A stretch of DNA of 64,000 nucleotides from Pseudonocardia sp. EC080619-01 (lineage in GTDB: Bacteria > Actinomycetota > Actinomycetes > Mycobacteriales > Pseudonocardiaceae): assembly GCF_001420995.1 (NCBI RefSeq), contig NZ_CP012184.1, forward strand, positions 5,626,501 through 5,690,500, given 5' to 3'. Each line of letters opens with the position of its first letter. Position 1 is the first letter of the stretch. Positions 22,631 to 30,905 of this stretch are shown here, one piece after another. The translations under genes and the position numbers were made by a program. The notes below the pieces were generated by a model that ran no database searches, had not been told where the DNA came from, and saw only the letters and a list, made by a program, of their open reading frames with translations.

Positions 22631-24541
22631 TCAGGAGCTGCTGGGGCGCAGGTACGGGCGCTGGGTGGCCTTGTGCCCGTCGTAGACCGTGCGGGCGGAC
22701 CGTGTCGAGTCGAGCTCGCTGACCTCGGACACCGGGACGTCCCACCAGGACGCCGAGTCCGGGGCGCCGATCAGCGGGTCGGTCTCGACGTGGATCACGG
22801 TGCTGTCGTCGGCGGCCTTGGCGGCCTTGATCGCGTCGGCGAACTCGGCCGGGGTGTGCGTGCGGATCACCCGCAGCCCGAAGCTCTCGGCGTTGGCGGC
22901 GAGGTCCAGCGGGAGCCGGTCGCCGTCGAGCCGTCCGGAGCCGGCCGAGCGGTAGCGGTAGCGGGTGCCGAACCGCTGCGAGCCGAGCTCCTCGGACAGC
23001 GCGCCGATGGAGGCGAAGCCGTGGTTCTGCACCAGCACGGTGATCACCTTGATGCCCTCCTGCACGGCCGTGGCGAGCTCGGTGGCCATCATGAGGTACG
23101 AGCCGTCGCCGACCATGACGAACACGTCGCGGTCCGGGCAGGCGAGCGCGACGCCGAGGCCGCCCGCGACCTCGTAGCCCATGCAGGAGTAGCCGTACTC
23201 GACGTGGTAGCCCTTCGCGTCCCGGGTCTGCCACAGCTTGTGCAGGTCACCGGGCATCGACCCGGCTGCGCACACGACGACGTCGCGCGGGTCGGACAGG
23301 TCGTTCACCAGGCCGATGACCTCGTTCTGGGTCAGCAGGCCGCCGGTGCCGCGCGCGGGTACCGCGGGGTGGAACGCGGCGTCGACGGTGGCGGCCCACT
23401 CGGCGTCGAGCCGGGTGTACTCCGCGGCGTAGCCGTCGGCGACGCGGTGGCCGTCGAGCCGGGCGGTGAGCTCGGTGAGCGTCTCGCGGGCGTCGGCGAC
23501 GACCGAGACCCCGGAGTGCTTCACCGCGTCGATCGGCGCGACGTTGACGTTGACGAACCGCACGTCCGGGTTCCGGAACGCGGTGCGGCTGGCGGTGGTG
23601 AAGTCGGAGTAGCGGGTGCCGATCCCGATCACCACGTCGGCGTCGGCGGCGATCGCGTTCGCCGCGGTGGTGCCGGTGGACCCGATGGCGCCGAGGCACT
23701 GCGGGTGGTCCCACACGAGTGTGCCCTTGCCCGCCTGGCTCTGCCCGGCCGGGATCCCGGTCGCGGCGCAGAACGCGGCCAGGGCGTCGGCGGCGGCGGA
23801 GTAGTGCACCCCGCCCCCGGCGACGACGAGCGGCCGCCGCGCGCCGCGGATGATCTCCGCGGCCTGGTCGACGGCCCACGACTCGGGCCGGGGGCGGGCG
23901 ACGTGCCAGGTGCGCTCGGCGAACAGTTCGACCGGCCAGTCGTGGGCCTGGGCCTGCACGTCCTGCGGGAAGCAGACGGTGACGGCCCCGGTGGCGGCCG
24001 GGTCGGTGAGCACCCGCATCGCCGACAGCAGTGCGGCCGGCAGCTGCTCGGGGCGCCACACCCGGTCGAAGTACGCCGAGACCGGCCGGAACGCGTCGTT
24101 CACGGTGACGTCGCCGGCGTCGGGGCGTTCCAGCTCCTGCAGCAGCGGCGACGCGGCGCGGTCGGCGAAGGTGTCGGCGGGCAGCAGCAGCACGGGCAGC
24201 CGGTTGATCGTCGCCAGCGCGGCACCGGTGACCATGTTGGTCGCGCCCGGCCCGACGCTGGAGGACACCGCCCAGGTCCGCAGCCGGTCGTTCGCCCGGG
24301 CGTAGGCGACGGCGGTGTGCACCATCGCCTGCTCGTTGCGGCCCAGCACGTAGGGCAGCAGGTCCGGGTCGTGCAGCTCGGCCTGCAGCAGCGCCTGGCC
24401 GAGGCCCGCGACGTTGCCGTGGCCGAAGATGCCGAAGCAGCCCTCGAACAGCTTCTGCCGCATGCCGTCGCGCTCGCCGTACTGCGCGCCCAGGAACCGC
24501 ACGGTCGCCTGGGCGACGGTGAGCCGGATCGTCTCGGGCAT
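22631..24541 (-). CDS. iolD: 3D-(3,5/4)-trihydroxycyclohexane-1,2-dione hydrolase
   Basis: 636-aa ThDP-dependent enzyme that opens the inositol ring, giving 5-deoxy-D-glucuronate. It has the three-domain acetolactate-synthase-like layout. The family-typical IFGHGNVAGLG is near residue 37, the ThDP glutamate lies in the FVLGRNEQAM region, and the C-terminal ThDP/Mg motif GDGSYLMMATELATA is near residue 485. It lies between iolB (2 bp upstream) and mmsA (14 bp downstream). Motif pattern and operon make the call firm. Confidence 0.95.
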   Translation of the reverse strand: MPETIRLTVAQATVRFLGAQYGERDGMRQKLFEGCFGIFGHGNVAGLGQALLQAELHDPDLLPYVLGRNEQAMVHTAVAYARANDRLRTWAVSSSVGPGATNMVTGAALATINRLPVLLLPADTFADRAASPLLQELERPDAGDVTVNDAFRPVSAYFDRVWRPEQLPAALLSAMRVLTDPAATGAVTVCFPQDVQAQAHDWPVELFAERTWHVARPRPESWAVDQAAEIIRGARRPLVVAGGGVHYSAAADALAAFCAATGIPAGQSQAGKGTLVWDHPQCLGAIGSTGTTAANAIAADADVVIGIGTRYSDFTTASRTAFRNPDVRFVNVNVAPIDAVKHSGVSVVADARETLTELTARLDGHRVADGYAAEYTRLDAEWAATVDAAFHPAVPARGTGGLLTQNEVIGLVNDLSDPRDVVVCAAGSMPGDLHKLWQTRDAKGYHVEYGYSCMGYEVAGGLGVALACPDRDVFVMVGDGSYLMMATELATAVQEGIKVITVLVQNHGFASIGALSEELGSQRFGTRYRYRSAGSGRLDGDRLPLDLAANAESFGLRVIRTHTPAEFADAIKAAKAADDSTVIHVETDPLIGAPDSASWWDVPVSEVSELDSTRSARTVYDGHKATQRPYLRPSSS

Positions 24542-24543
24542 GG

Positions 24544-25416
24544 TCACTGGCCTCCGGTGAGCCGGGTGTCGATCTCCTGGTCCGCCCACGTGTCGCGGAC
24601 CCAGGCCTGGTCGGGATGGTCGCTGATCCGCCAGGCCCGTTCCTCGCCCGGGCCCGCCATCACGTTGAGGTAGTACATGTCGTGCCCGGGAGCGGCGGCG
24701 CACGGGCCGTGCCAGCCCCACGGGACGAGCACGGTGTCCCGGTCGCGCACCTCGACGAGGACGTCGATGTCGTTCCCGGGGGAGCTGGAGGTGCGGTGGA
24801 AGCCGAGGCCCGGCTGCCCGGCGGGGCCGGGGGCGATCTCGAAGTAGTAGATCTCCTCCAGCTCGCACTCGTGCGGACCGGCCTCGTCGTGCTTGTGCGC
24901 GGGGTAGCTCGACCAGTTCCCGCCCGGGGTCACCACCTCGACGCAGATCGCCGACGCGGCCTCGAACACCCCGGCGGCGCCGAAGTTGCGCACCTGCCGC
25001 GACGACTGCCCGGCCCCGCGCAGCTCCACCGGGACGTCGGACCGGGGGCCGTGGCGGAACGGCAGCTCCCGCTCGGTGCGCGCCCCGCAGAGGGCGAACC
25101 GGCCGCCGGCCTCCGAGGTCACGGAGACCGCGGACCGGACCGGGAGGTAGGCGAAGTCGGTCGGGCCCTCGAACACACCGGCCCGCCCGGCCAGCACGAT
25201 GGACTCCGCGCCGCGGGTGACCGTCGCCGAGCCGGACAGCGGGACGAGGAACATCTCCTCGCCCGCGGTGTCCACGGTGCGCGATCCGCCCGCGGGCAGG
25301 GCCAGGATCCGCAGGCTGGAGTGCTCCCAGCCCGCCGTCCCCTGGGTGACCTCCAGCTCGTAGCCGTCGGCCGGGGCGGATCCCGCCGGGATCACGTACT
25401 CGTCGTTCCCCTTCAC
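24544..25416 (-). CDS. iolB: 5-deoxy-glucuronate isomerase
   Basis: 290-aa bicupin that isomerises 5-deoxy-D-glucuronate to 2-deoxy-5-keto-gluconate. The C-terminal cupin shows the metal-binding cluster SSYPAHKHDE with a downstream ECELEEIYYFE glutamate and a later histidine in VLVPWGWHGP, as in IolB. The GTG start overlaps the TGA stop of the upstream aldolase gene (GTGA). Length matches the family. Confidence 0.94.
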   Translation of the reverse strand: MKGNDEYVIPAGSAPADGYELEVTQGTAGWEHSSLRILALPAGGSRTVDTAGEEMFLVPLSGSATVTRGAESIVLAGRAGVFEGPTDFAYLPVRSAVSVTSEAGGRFALCGARTERELPFRHGPRSDVPVELRGAGQSSRQVRNFGAAGVFEAASAICVEVVTPGGNWSSYPAHKHDEAGPHECELEEIYYFEIAPGPAGQPGLGFHRTSSSPGNDIDVLVEVRDRDTVLVPWGWHGPCAAAPGHDMYYLNVMAGPGEERAWRISDHPDQAWVRDTWADQEIDTRLTGGQ

Positions 25417-26312
25417 GCGGCCCGCACCTCCTGCGGCCGCACGAGCGAGACGGCGGTGTCGACGGCCGCGCCGACGTCACCGTCCTCCGGGTACAGCAGG
25501 GCCCGCCCGACGATCAGGCCGCGCACCGACGGCAGCTCCAGCGCCGCCTTCCAGGACGCGTAGGTCTCGTCCGGGCTGGTCGTCGGGTCACCGCCGAGCA
25601 GCAGCGTCGGCAGCGTCGTCGCCTCCATCACCCGCTCCATCTCGTCGACGACGGGCAGCTTCATCCAGGTGTAGGCGCTGGAGGCGCCGAGGCCCTGGGC
25701 GACGTGCACGGACCGGATGACGGCCTCGGGGGACAGGTCGTTGACCACGTGCCCGTCGACGCGCCGGGACCAGAACGGCTCGACCATCGCGACGAGCGCG
25801 GCCCGGTTGGCCTCGGTGACCACCTGCGCGCAGGTCTCCAGCGTGGCGACCGACGCGGGGTCGGCCGGGTCGATGCGGGTGAGCATCTTGATGGCCTCGA
25901 ACCCGGCGTCGACGGTGCCGCGCACGTCGTAGCCGGTCAGCCGGTCGTCCAGCTCGAACACCGAGCCCTGCAGCCCGCCCCGGTTCATGGACGAGACGAC
26001 GACCTTGCCCTCCAGCGCGCCGAGCAGCAGGAGGTCCTCGAGGACGTCGGCGGTGCCGAGCACCCCGTCGACCCCGGGACGGCGCAGCGCGGTGACCAGG
26101 CGGTCGAGCAGCTCGGGGCGGCTGGCCATGGCGTCGGCGCGGCCACGGGCGGACAGCGCCCCGCGGGCCGGGTGGTCCGCGGCGACGATCATCAGCCGGC
26201 CGTCGGCGGGGACGAACGGGCGCCGCCGCCGCGACGCCAGCAGCGCCGGGATGCGCTCGGGGGCGAGGGCGCGGATCTCGCGGACCTCGTCGTAGTTCCG
26301 CGCGAAGTTCAC
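25413..26312 (-). CDS. Cgl0158-family (beta/alpha)8-barrel protein, probable inositol-pathway aldolase
   Basis: 299-aa TIM-barrel of the family named after Corynebacterium glutamicum Cgl0158, encoded beside iolC in many actinobacterial inositol operons. Barrel strands carry MIVAADHPARG near residue 40, VVSSMNRGGLQG, GFEAIKMLTRID and LLLGGDPTTSP. The candidate Schiff-base or metal residues look like those of LacD/IolJ-like aldolases. It probably splits 2-deoxy-5-keto-gluconate-6-phosphate, since no separate iolJ is present; that is inference. GTG start overlaps the iolC stop. Confidence 0.85.
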   Translation of the reverse strand: MNFARNYDEVREIRALAPERIPALLASRRRRPFVPADGRLMIVAADHPARGALSARGRADAMASRPELLDRLVTALRRPGVDGVLGTADVLEDLLLLGALEGKVVVSSMNRGGLQGSVFELDDRLTGYDVRGTVDAGFEAIKMLTRIDPADPASVATLETCAQVVTEANRAALVAMVEPFWSRRVDGHVVNDLSPEAVIRSVHVAQGLGASSAYTWMKLPVVDEMERVMEATTLPTLLLGGDPTTSPDETYASWKAALELPSVRGLIVGRALLYPEDGDVGAAVDTAVSLVRPQEVRAA

Positions 26313-27286
26313 GCTGTCTCCTCGGAGGTCGTGGCGGCGTTCGGGTCGCCGCCCGACAGCAGGACGTCGATCTCGGCGTCGGTGGGCATGGCGGTGGAGC
26401 ACTCCAGGCGGGAGGCGACGATCGCGCCCGCGGCGTTGGCCCGGCGCAGCACCTCGTCCAGGGGCCACCCCGCGAGCAGGCCGTGGGCCAGCGACCCGCC
26501 GAAGCTGTCACCGGCACCGAGGCCGTTGTAGGGGGTGATGTCGATCGGCGGGGACACCACGCGCTCGGAGCGGGACTTCGCGAGCACGCCCTTCGGGCCC
26601 TGCTTGACGACCGCGAGCTCCACCCCGGCGCCGAGCAGGGCGTCGGCGGCGCGTTCCGGGTCGGTCTCGCCGACCGCGACCTCGCACTCCTCGCGGTTGC
26701 CGACGGCGACGGTGACCTGCCCGAGCACCTTCTGGACCTGCTCGGTCGCGGCGGCGGGGGACTCCCAGAACATCGGGCGGTAGTCGAGGTCCAGCACCGT
26801 CGGACGACCGGCCCGGGCCGCGAGGGCCTCGTGGTGCGCCGAGCGCGACGGCTCCTCCGACAGCCCGGACACCGACAGCCAGAACAGGCCCGCCCCGGCG
26901 ATCGCGTCCCGGTCCAGGTCCGACGGCGCGACCTGCAGGTCCGGCGCGGTCGGCTTCCGGTAGAAGTACAGCGGGAAGTCGTCCGGCGGGAAGATCTCGC
27001 AGAAGGTCACCGGCGTCGGGTACTCGGTGTTCGTGACGACGTGCCGGTCGTCGACGCCGAGCCGGCGCAGCTCGCGGCGCACGTAGCGGCCGAACGGGTC
27101 GTCGCCGACCCCGGTCACGATGGCGGCGCGGCGCCCCAGCCGGGCGGCGGCGACGGCGACGTTCGCGGTGGTCCCGCCGAGGAACTTCCCGAACGAGGTG
27201 ACGTCCTCCAGCCCGACGCCGACCTGCAACGGATAGATGTCCACCCCGGCGCGGCCGAAGGTGAGGATCTCAGCGGGGGCGTTCAT
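26309..27286 (-). CDS. iolC: 5-dehydro-2-deoxygluconokinase
   Basis: 325-aa PfkB-family kinase that phosphorylates 2-deoxy-5-keto-gluconate. The N-terminal ribokinase motif is GKFLGGTTANVAVAAARLG (residues about 33-51). The C-terminal anion-hole/catalytic motif is NGLGAGDSFGGSLAHGL near residue 257, where Asp is the base. The IolC-typical FCEIFPPDDFPLYFYRKPTAPD segment is present near residue 95. First gene of the leftward iol operon; a promoter and a GntR-type operator lie directly upstream and the GntR1 gene is divergent. Confidence 0.94.
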   Translation of the reverse strand: MNAPAEILTFGRAGVDIYPLQVGVGLEDVTSFGKFLGGTTANVAVAAARLGRRAAIVTGVGDDPFGRYVRRELRRLGVDDRHVVTNTEYPTPVTFCEIFPPDDFPLYFYRKPTAPDLQVAPSDLDRDAIAGAGLFWLSVSGLSEEPSRSAHHEALAARAGRPTVLDLDYRPMFWESPAAATEQVQKVLGQVTVAVGNREECEVAVGETDPERAADALLGAGVELAVVKQGPKGVLAKSRSERVVSPPIDITPYNGLGAGDSFGGSLAHGLLAGWPLDEVLRRANAAGAIVASRLECSTAMPTDAEIDVLLSGGDPNAATTSEETA

Positions 27287-27329
27287 GGGTCCTCGGCGAC
27301 CTCTCGTGTGTGCGGCGGTGACGATGACG

Positions 27330-27359
27330 ACGGTAGGCCGTGGTCACCTCCGTGGTCAA
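27330..27359 (-). promoter_or_regulatory. Predicted promoter of the iolC operon
   Basis: On the minus strand TTGACC (27359-27354) and TACCGT (27335-27330) are 18 bp apart, leading into iolC. The GntR-type operator at 27363-27376 begins 3 bp upstream of the -35 box. Confidence 0.55.
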
Positions 27360-27362
27360 TAG

Positions 27363-27376
27363 TTTGTACAGACATA
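27363..27376. promoter_or_regulatory. GntR-type operator, site A
   Basis: TTTGTACAGACATA is a degenerate form of the dyad TTTGTC-N2-GACAAA that is perfect at 37380. It lies in the gap between divergent iolC and GntR1. Confidence 0.6.
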
Positions 27377-27411
27377 AGGACAACATGACGTCGCGCGGTA
27401 GGGTGGGGGAC

Positions 27412-28167
27412 ATGGCCACCCGCTCCGACGCCGTGCAGATCGACGTCCGGCTGGACCGCTCCAGCCCGGTGCCGCTCTACCACCAGCTCGCGCAGGCGAT
27501 CGAGACGGCGATCGACCGCGGTGCGCTGCAGCCGGGGGACCGGCTGGAGAACGAGATCACCCTGACCGAGCGCCTCGGGCTCGCCCGCCCGACCGCGCGC
27601 CAGGCGATCCAGGAGCTCGTGCGCAAGGGTCTGCTGGTGCGCCGCCGCGGCCTCGGCACCCAGGTCGTGCGCCCGGCGATCCACCGCGACGTGCGCCTGA
27701 CCAGCCTCTACGAGGACCTGACGGACGCCGGGCGCGCACCGGAGACCCGGCTGCTCGCCCACGAGGCCGTCACGCCGGCGACCTCCGGGGTGCCCGCGCT
27801 GCGGGACCTCCTCCCGGCCGACGAGCCGCTGCAGATGCTGCGGCGGCTCCGCCGCGCCGACGGCGAACCGCTGTCGATCATGACGAACTACCTGCCCGCG
27901 CGGTTCGACCTCGACGACGACGTGCTCGCCGAGCGTGGCCTGTACGCGCTGCTGCGGGAGCAGGGTGCGCAGATCGCGATCGCCCACCAGACCATCGGTG
28001 CCCGGCTCGCGCACGACGACGAGGCCGCGCTGCTCGAACGTCCGGCGCCGCTGGCCTGCGTCACGGCCGAGCTGACCGTCTACGACGACGCCGGCGCCCT
28101 CGTCGAGCTGGGCCGCCACCTCTACCGCGCGGACCGCTACACCGTGCAGACCTCGCTGGTGGTCTGA
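27412..28167 (+). CDS. GntR/HutC-family transcriptional regulator (GntR1)
   Basis: 251-aa regulator. A winged HTH occupies residues 15-85 (VPLYHQLAQAIETAIDRG; LTERLGLARPTARQAIQELVRKGLL). A UTRA effector domain follows (RLRRADGEPLSIMTNYLP; RHLYRADRYTVQ). ATG at 27412 follows GGGGG; an upstream ATG at 27385 with AAGGA is equally possible. It diverges from iolC with an operator between them, so it probably controls the iol operon and itself. It is paralogous to GntR2 at 37425. The effector is probably an inositol catabolite, by context. Confidence 0.9.
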   Translation: MATRSDAVQIDVRLDRSSPVPLYHQLAQAIETAIDRGALQPGDRLENEITLTERLGLARPTARQAIQELVRKGLLVRRRGLGTQVVRPAIHRDVRLTSLYEDLTDAGRAPETRLLAHEAVTPATSGVPALRDLLPADEPLQMLRRLRRADGEPLSIMTNYLPARFDLDDDVLAERGLYALLREQGAQIAIAHQTIGARLAHDDEAALLERPAPLACVTAELTVYDDAGALVELGRHLYRADRYTVQTSLVV

Positions 28168-28179
28168 CCCCGGACACGG

Positions 28180-28216
28180 CTCCGCCCCGGGCCGTCACCG
28201 ACGACCCGGGGCGGAG
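28180..28216. terminator. Hairpin terminator between convergent genes
   Basis: Perfect 12-bp stem CTCCGCCCCGGG with a 13-nt loop, between the convergent stops of GntR1 and the isomerase gene at 28233. Confidence 0.75.
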
Positions 28217-28232
28217 GAGTGCGGCGCGGTCG

Positions 28233-29102
28233 CTACCGGGCCAGCGCCTTCAGCAGGTTCTGCACGCTCGTGTGCACGTCGGCCGCGGGGCCCGCACCGG
28301 AGGGCGGGCCGTGCAGGATCGTGTCCTGCTCCAGCACGTGCCAGCCGTCGTAACCGTGGGCGGACAGGTGCGACAGCACGCCGTCGAGATCGACGTCGCC
28401 CTCGCCGAGCGGCCGGTACATCCCCCTGCCGACGGCGTCGGTGTAGGTCAGCCGTCCGTCCTGCACCTGCCGCGCCAGCCCGAGGTCGACGTCCTTGAGG
28501 TGGGTGTGCGCGATCCGTTCCGGCGCCTGCCGGGTCAGCGCCGCCGGGTCGGTGCCGCCGATCAGCAGGTGCCCGGTGTCCAGGCACAGCCGGATCGACG
28601 AGCCCTCCAGCACGCGCGCCACGTCGTCGCCGGTCTCCACCATCGTCCCGACGTGCGGGTGCAGGACCGCGGTCACGCCGCGGGTCGCCGCGTACCCGGT
28701 GATGCGGTCCAGGTTCGACAGCAGCAGGGCCCATCCGGCACCGTCCAGCTCGGGGCGGGAGTCGTAGCCGGTGCCGCCCGAGTCGGCGGACAGCACCAGC
28801 GTCGCGGCGCCCGCGGCGTCGTAGCCGGCGAGCAGCTCCTCGACGCCCGGCAGCGGGTCGTGACCGGGGACGTGCAGCAGGGTCGGGGTGAACCCGCCGA
28901 CCGCCTGCAGGCCGTACCCGTCGAGGGTGGCGGCCTTCTCGGCGGGCGCGTCCGGCAGGAAGCCGTCCGGGCCGAACTCGGTGGCCGACAGGCCGACCTC
29001 GCGCATCTCGGCGAGCACCCGCGACGGTGCGAGCTGGTGACCCCAGCCGGGCACCTCGCACACGCCCCAGGAGATGGGGGCTCCGGCGATCCGCCCGCTC
29101 AT
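28233..29102 (-). CDS. Sugar phosphate isomerase/epimerase-like TIM barrel (IolE-like)
   Basis: 289-aa xylose-isomerase-like barrel. It opens GAPISWGVCEVPGWG, the pattern of inosose dehydratase IolE. Putative metal ligands lie in LHPHVGTMVET, LCLDTGHLLIGG, THLKDVD and HVLEQD. IolE dehydrates 2-keto-myo-inositol, so this could supply the substrate of IolD; a second IolE-like gene is at 41907. ATG overlaps the stop of the upstream dehydrogenase gene (ATGA). Last gene of the leftward PhyH-SDR-dehydrogenase-isomerase operon. Confidence 0.85.
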   Translation of the reverse strand: MSGRIAGAPISWGVCEVPGWGHQLAPSRVLAEMREVGLSATEFGPDGFLPDAPAEKAATLDGYGLQAVGGFTPTLLHVPGHDPLPGVEELLAGYDAAGAATLVLSADSGGTGYDSRPELDGAGWALLLSNLDRITGYAATRGVTAVLHPHVGTMVETGDDVARVLEGSSIRLCLDTGHLLIGGTDPAALTRQAPERIAHTHLKDVDLGLARQVQDGRLTYTDAVGRGMYRPLGEGDVDLDGVLSHLSAHGYDGWHVLEQDTILHGPPSGAGPAADVHTSVQNLLKALAR

Positions 29103-30100
29103 CGGACGACCTCCTCGACCCGCACCGGGCGGCGGGACGTGAGCGACAGGGTGGCGGCCTCGGCGATCCAGCCGGCGGCCATGGCGTCGGCGACCGTGCA
29201 CGGCGAGGGCCGGGTACCCGCGACCAGCTCGGTGAACGCGGTCAGCTCGGCCCGGAACGCGGGTGCGAGCCGGTCCATGAAGAACCCGTGCGGGGTGCCG
29301 CCGGGGAACGTGACGCCCGGCTCCACCGAGCGCAGCGGCAGCCCGGCGTCGAGGCCGACGGCGACCGAGTCGGCGTCGCCGTGCAGCTCCAGGCGCACGT
29401 CGTAGCCGCGCGGGTTGTACCGGGAGTTGGACACGACGGCGGCCGAGCCGTCGTCCAGGGTCAGGATCGCCTGGGACGTCGACACGTCCCCGGTCTCGGC
29501 GAACACCGGGTCGCCGTGCGCGTCGCCGGTGGCGTAGACCTCGACGACCTCGCGGCCGGTGACCCAGCGGACCGCGTCGAAGTCGTGCACCGAGCAGTCC
29601 CGGAAGATCCCGCCGGAGATCCGCACGTAGTCGGTGGGCGGCGGGGCGGGGTCCAGCGTGGTGGCGCGCACCGTGTGCACCCGGCCCAGTTCTCCGGCGG
29701 CGACGGCGGCGCGGGCGGCCGCGTAGCCGTCGTCGAACCGGCGGGGGTAGCCGATCTGCACCCGCTCGTCGCGGCCGGTCAGCTTCGCCGCGACGTCGAC
29801 GGCGTCGTCGATCCGCCCGGCGACCGGCTTCTCGCAGAACACCGGCAGCCCGGCGTCGACGGCGGCCAGCAGCAGCTCCGGGTGCGCCGGGGTGGCGGCC
29901 GCGATGACGACACCGTCCACCCCGGACGCGAGCAGCTCGTCCGGCGAGCTCACGGCGGTGGCGCCGGCCTCGGCCGCGACCGCGGCGGTGACGTCGGGCC
30001 GGGCGTCGGTGACGACGAGCTCGCCGACGGCGTCGAGCCCGGCCAGCGTCCGCGCGTGGAACGCGCCGATCCGGCCCAGGCCGATGAGTCCGATCCTCAT
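29099..30100 (-). CDS. Gfo/Idh/MocA-family dehydrogenase, inositol 2-dehydrogenase-like
   Basis: 333 aa. The Rossmann fold begins MRIGLIGLGRIGAFHARTL, the EKP motif is FCEKPVAG near residue 92, and the catalytic segment IFRDCSVHDFDAVRWV near 170 has the Asp/His pair expected of myo-inositol 2-dehydrogenases. It closely resembles IolG proteins in length and motifs. It lies between the SDR gene (16 bp) and the IolE-like gene (overlap). Four proteins of this superfamily occur in the window, so each may act on a different inositol isomer. Confidence 0.87.
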   Translation of the reverse strand: MRIGLIGLGRIGAFHARTLAGLDAVGELVVTDARPDVTAAVAAEAGATAVSSPDELLASGVDGVVIAAATPAHPELLLAAVDAGLPVFCEKPVAGRIDDAVDVAAKLTGRDERVQIGYPRRFDDGYAAARAAVAAGELGRVHTVRATTLDPAPPPTDYVRISGGIFRDCSVHDFDAVRWVTGREVVEVYATGDAHGDPVFAETGDVSTSQAILTLDDGSAAVVSNSRYNPRGYDVRLELHGDADSVAVGLDAGLPLRSVEPGVTFPGGTPHGFFMDRLAPAFRAELTAFTELVAGTRPSPCTVADAMAAGWIAEAATLSLTSRRPVRVEEVVR

Positions 30101-30116
30101 GGGTGATCCCTCGTGT

Positions 30117-30905
30117 TCAGTCGTGGGCGCCGACGACGTTCTGGTCCCAGTCCATGACGGACCCGGTGACGATGCCGGAGCGGTCGGAGAGCAGGAAGAC
30201 GACGGCCTCGGCCGCGTCCCGGGCGGTGGCCAGCCGCCCCATCGGCAGGCGCTCGCCGGCGCGCTCGCGCCAGTCGTCGCCCGCACCGTGGAAGCGGCGC
30301 TGGGTCGCGTCCTCGCCCTCGGTGTCGGTCCAGCCGATGTTGAGGCCGTTGATCCGGACCCGGTCGAACCGGTGCGCGTGCGCGGCGTTGCGGACCAGGC
30401 CGGCGAGCCCGGCCTTCGCCGCGACGTAGGGGGCGAGCACCGGGGCCCCGCCGTGCGCCGCCTCGGAGACGACGTTCACCACGGTCCCCGGCTCGCCGCG
30501 GCTCACCATGTCGGCGACGGCCGCCTGCATCAGGAAGAAGGGCCCGCGCAGGTTGACCGCGACGTGCCGGTCGAACAGCTCCGGTGTGGTGTCGAGCAGG
30601 GTGCCGCGGTCGGTCAGGCCCGCCGCGTTGACCAGGCAGTCGACCCGTCCGTACCCGGCGACGACGGCGGCCACCGCGTCCCGGCAGGCGTCCGGGTCGG
30701 CGACGTCGCACGGCACGAACAGTGCCCGGACGCCCTGCTCGGCCAGCTCGGCGACGAGCTTCTCGCCCGGCTCCCGGCGCCGCCCGGTGACGGCGACGGC
30801 CGCCGCGCCCTCCCGGGCCGCGGTGCGGGCACAGGCGGCGCCGACACCGGCCGTGCCGCCGCTGACCAGCACGACCCTGCCGTCGAGCAGCCCCGCGTCG
30901 CTCAT
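30117..30905 (-). CDS. Short-chain dehydrogenase/reductase (SDR)
   Basis: 262-aa classical SDR. The nucleotide-binding loop is GGTAGVGAACA (residues about 16-26), the NAAG motif is near residue 93, and the catalytic triad is Ser in NVVSEAA with Tyr and Lys in APYVAAKAGL. It oxidises or reduces a hydroxyl on an unknown substrate. The ATG overlaps the stop of the PhyH-type gene, so the two are coupled; the product of the dioxygenase may be its substrate. Confidence 0.88.
   Translation of the reverse strand: MSDAGLLDGRVVLVSGGTAGVGAACARTAAREGAAAVAVTGRRREPGEKLVAELAEQGVRALFVPCDVADPDACRDAVAAVVAGYGRVDCLVNAAGLTDRGTLLDTTPELFDRHVAVNLRGPFFLMQAAVADMVSRGEPGTVVNVVSEAAHGGAPVLAPYVAAKAGLAGLVRNAAHAHRFDRVRINGLNIGWTDTEGEDATQRRFHGAGDDWRERAGERLPMGRLATARDAAEAVVFLLSDRSGIVTGSVMDWDQNVVGAHD

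Noticed and set aside
22673..24673. 666-codon plus-strand frame opposite iolD
   Set aside because: Antisense shadow; iolD on the minus strand is unambiguous.
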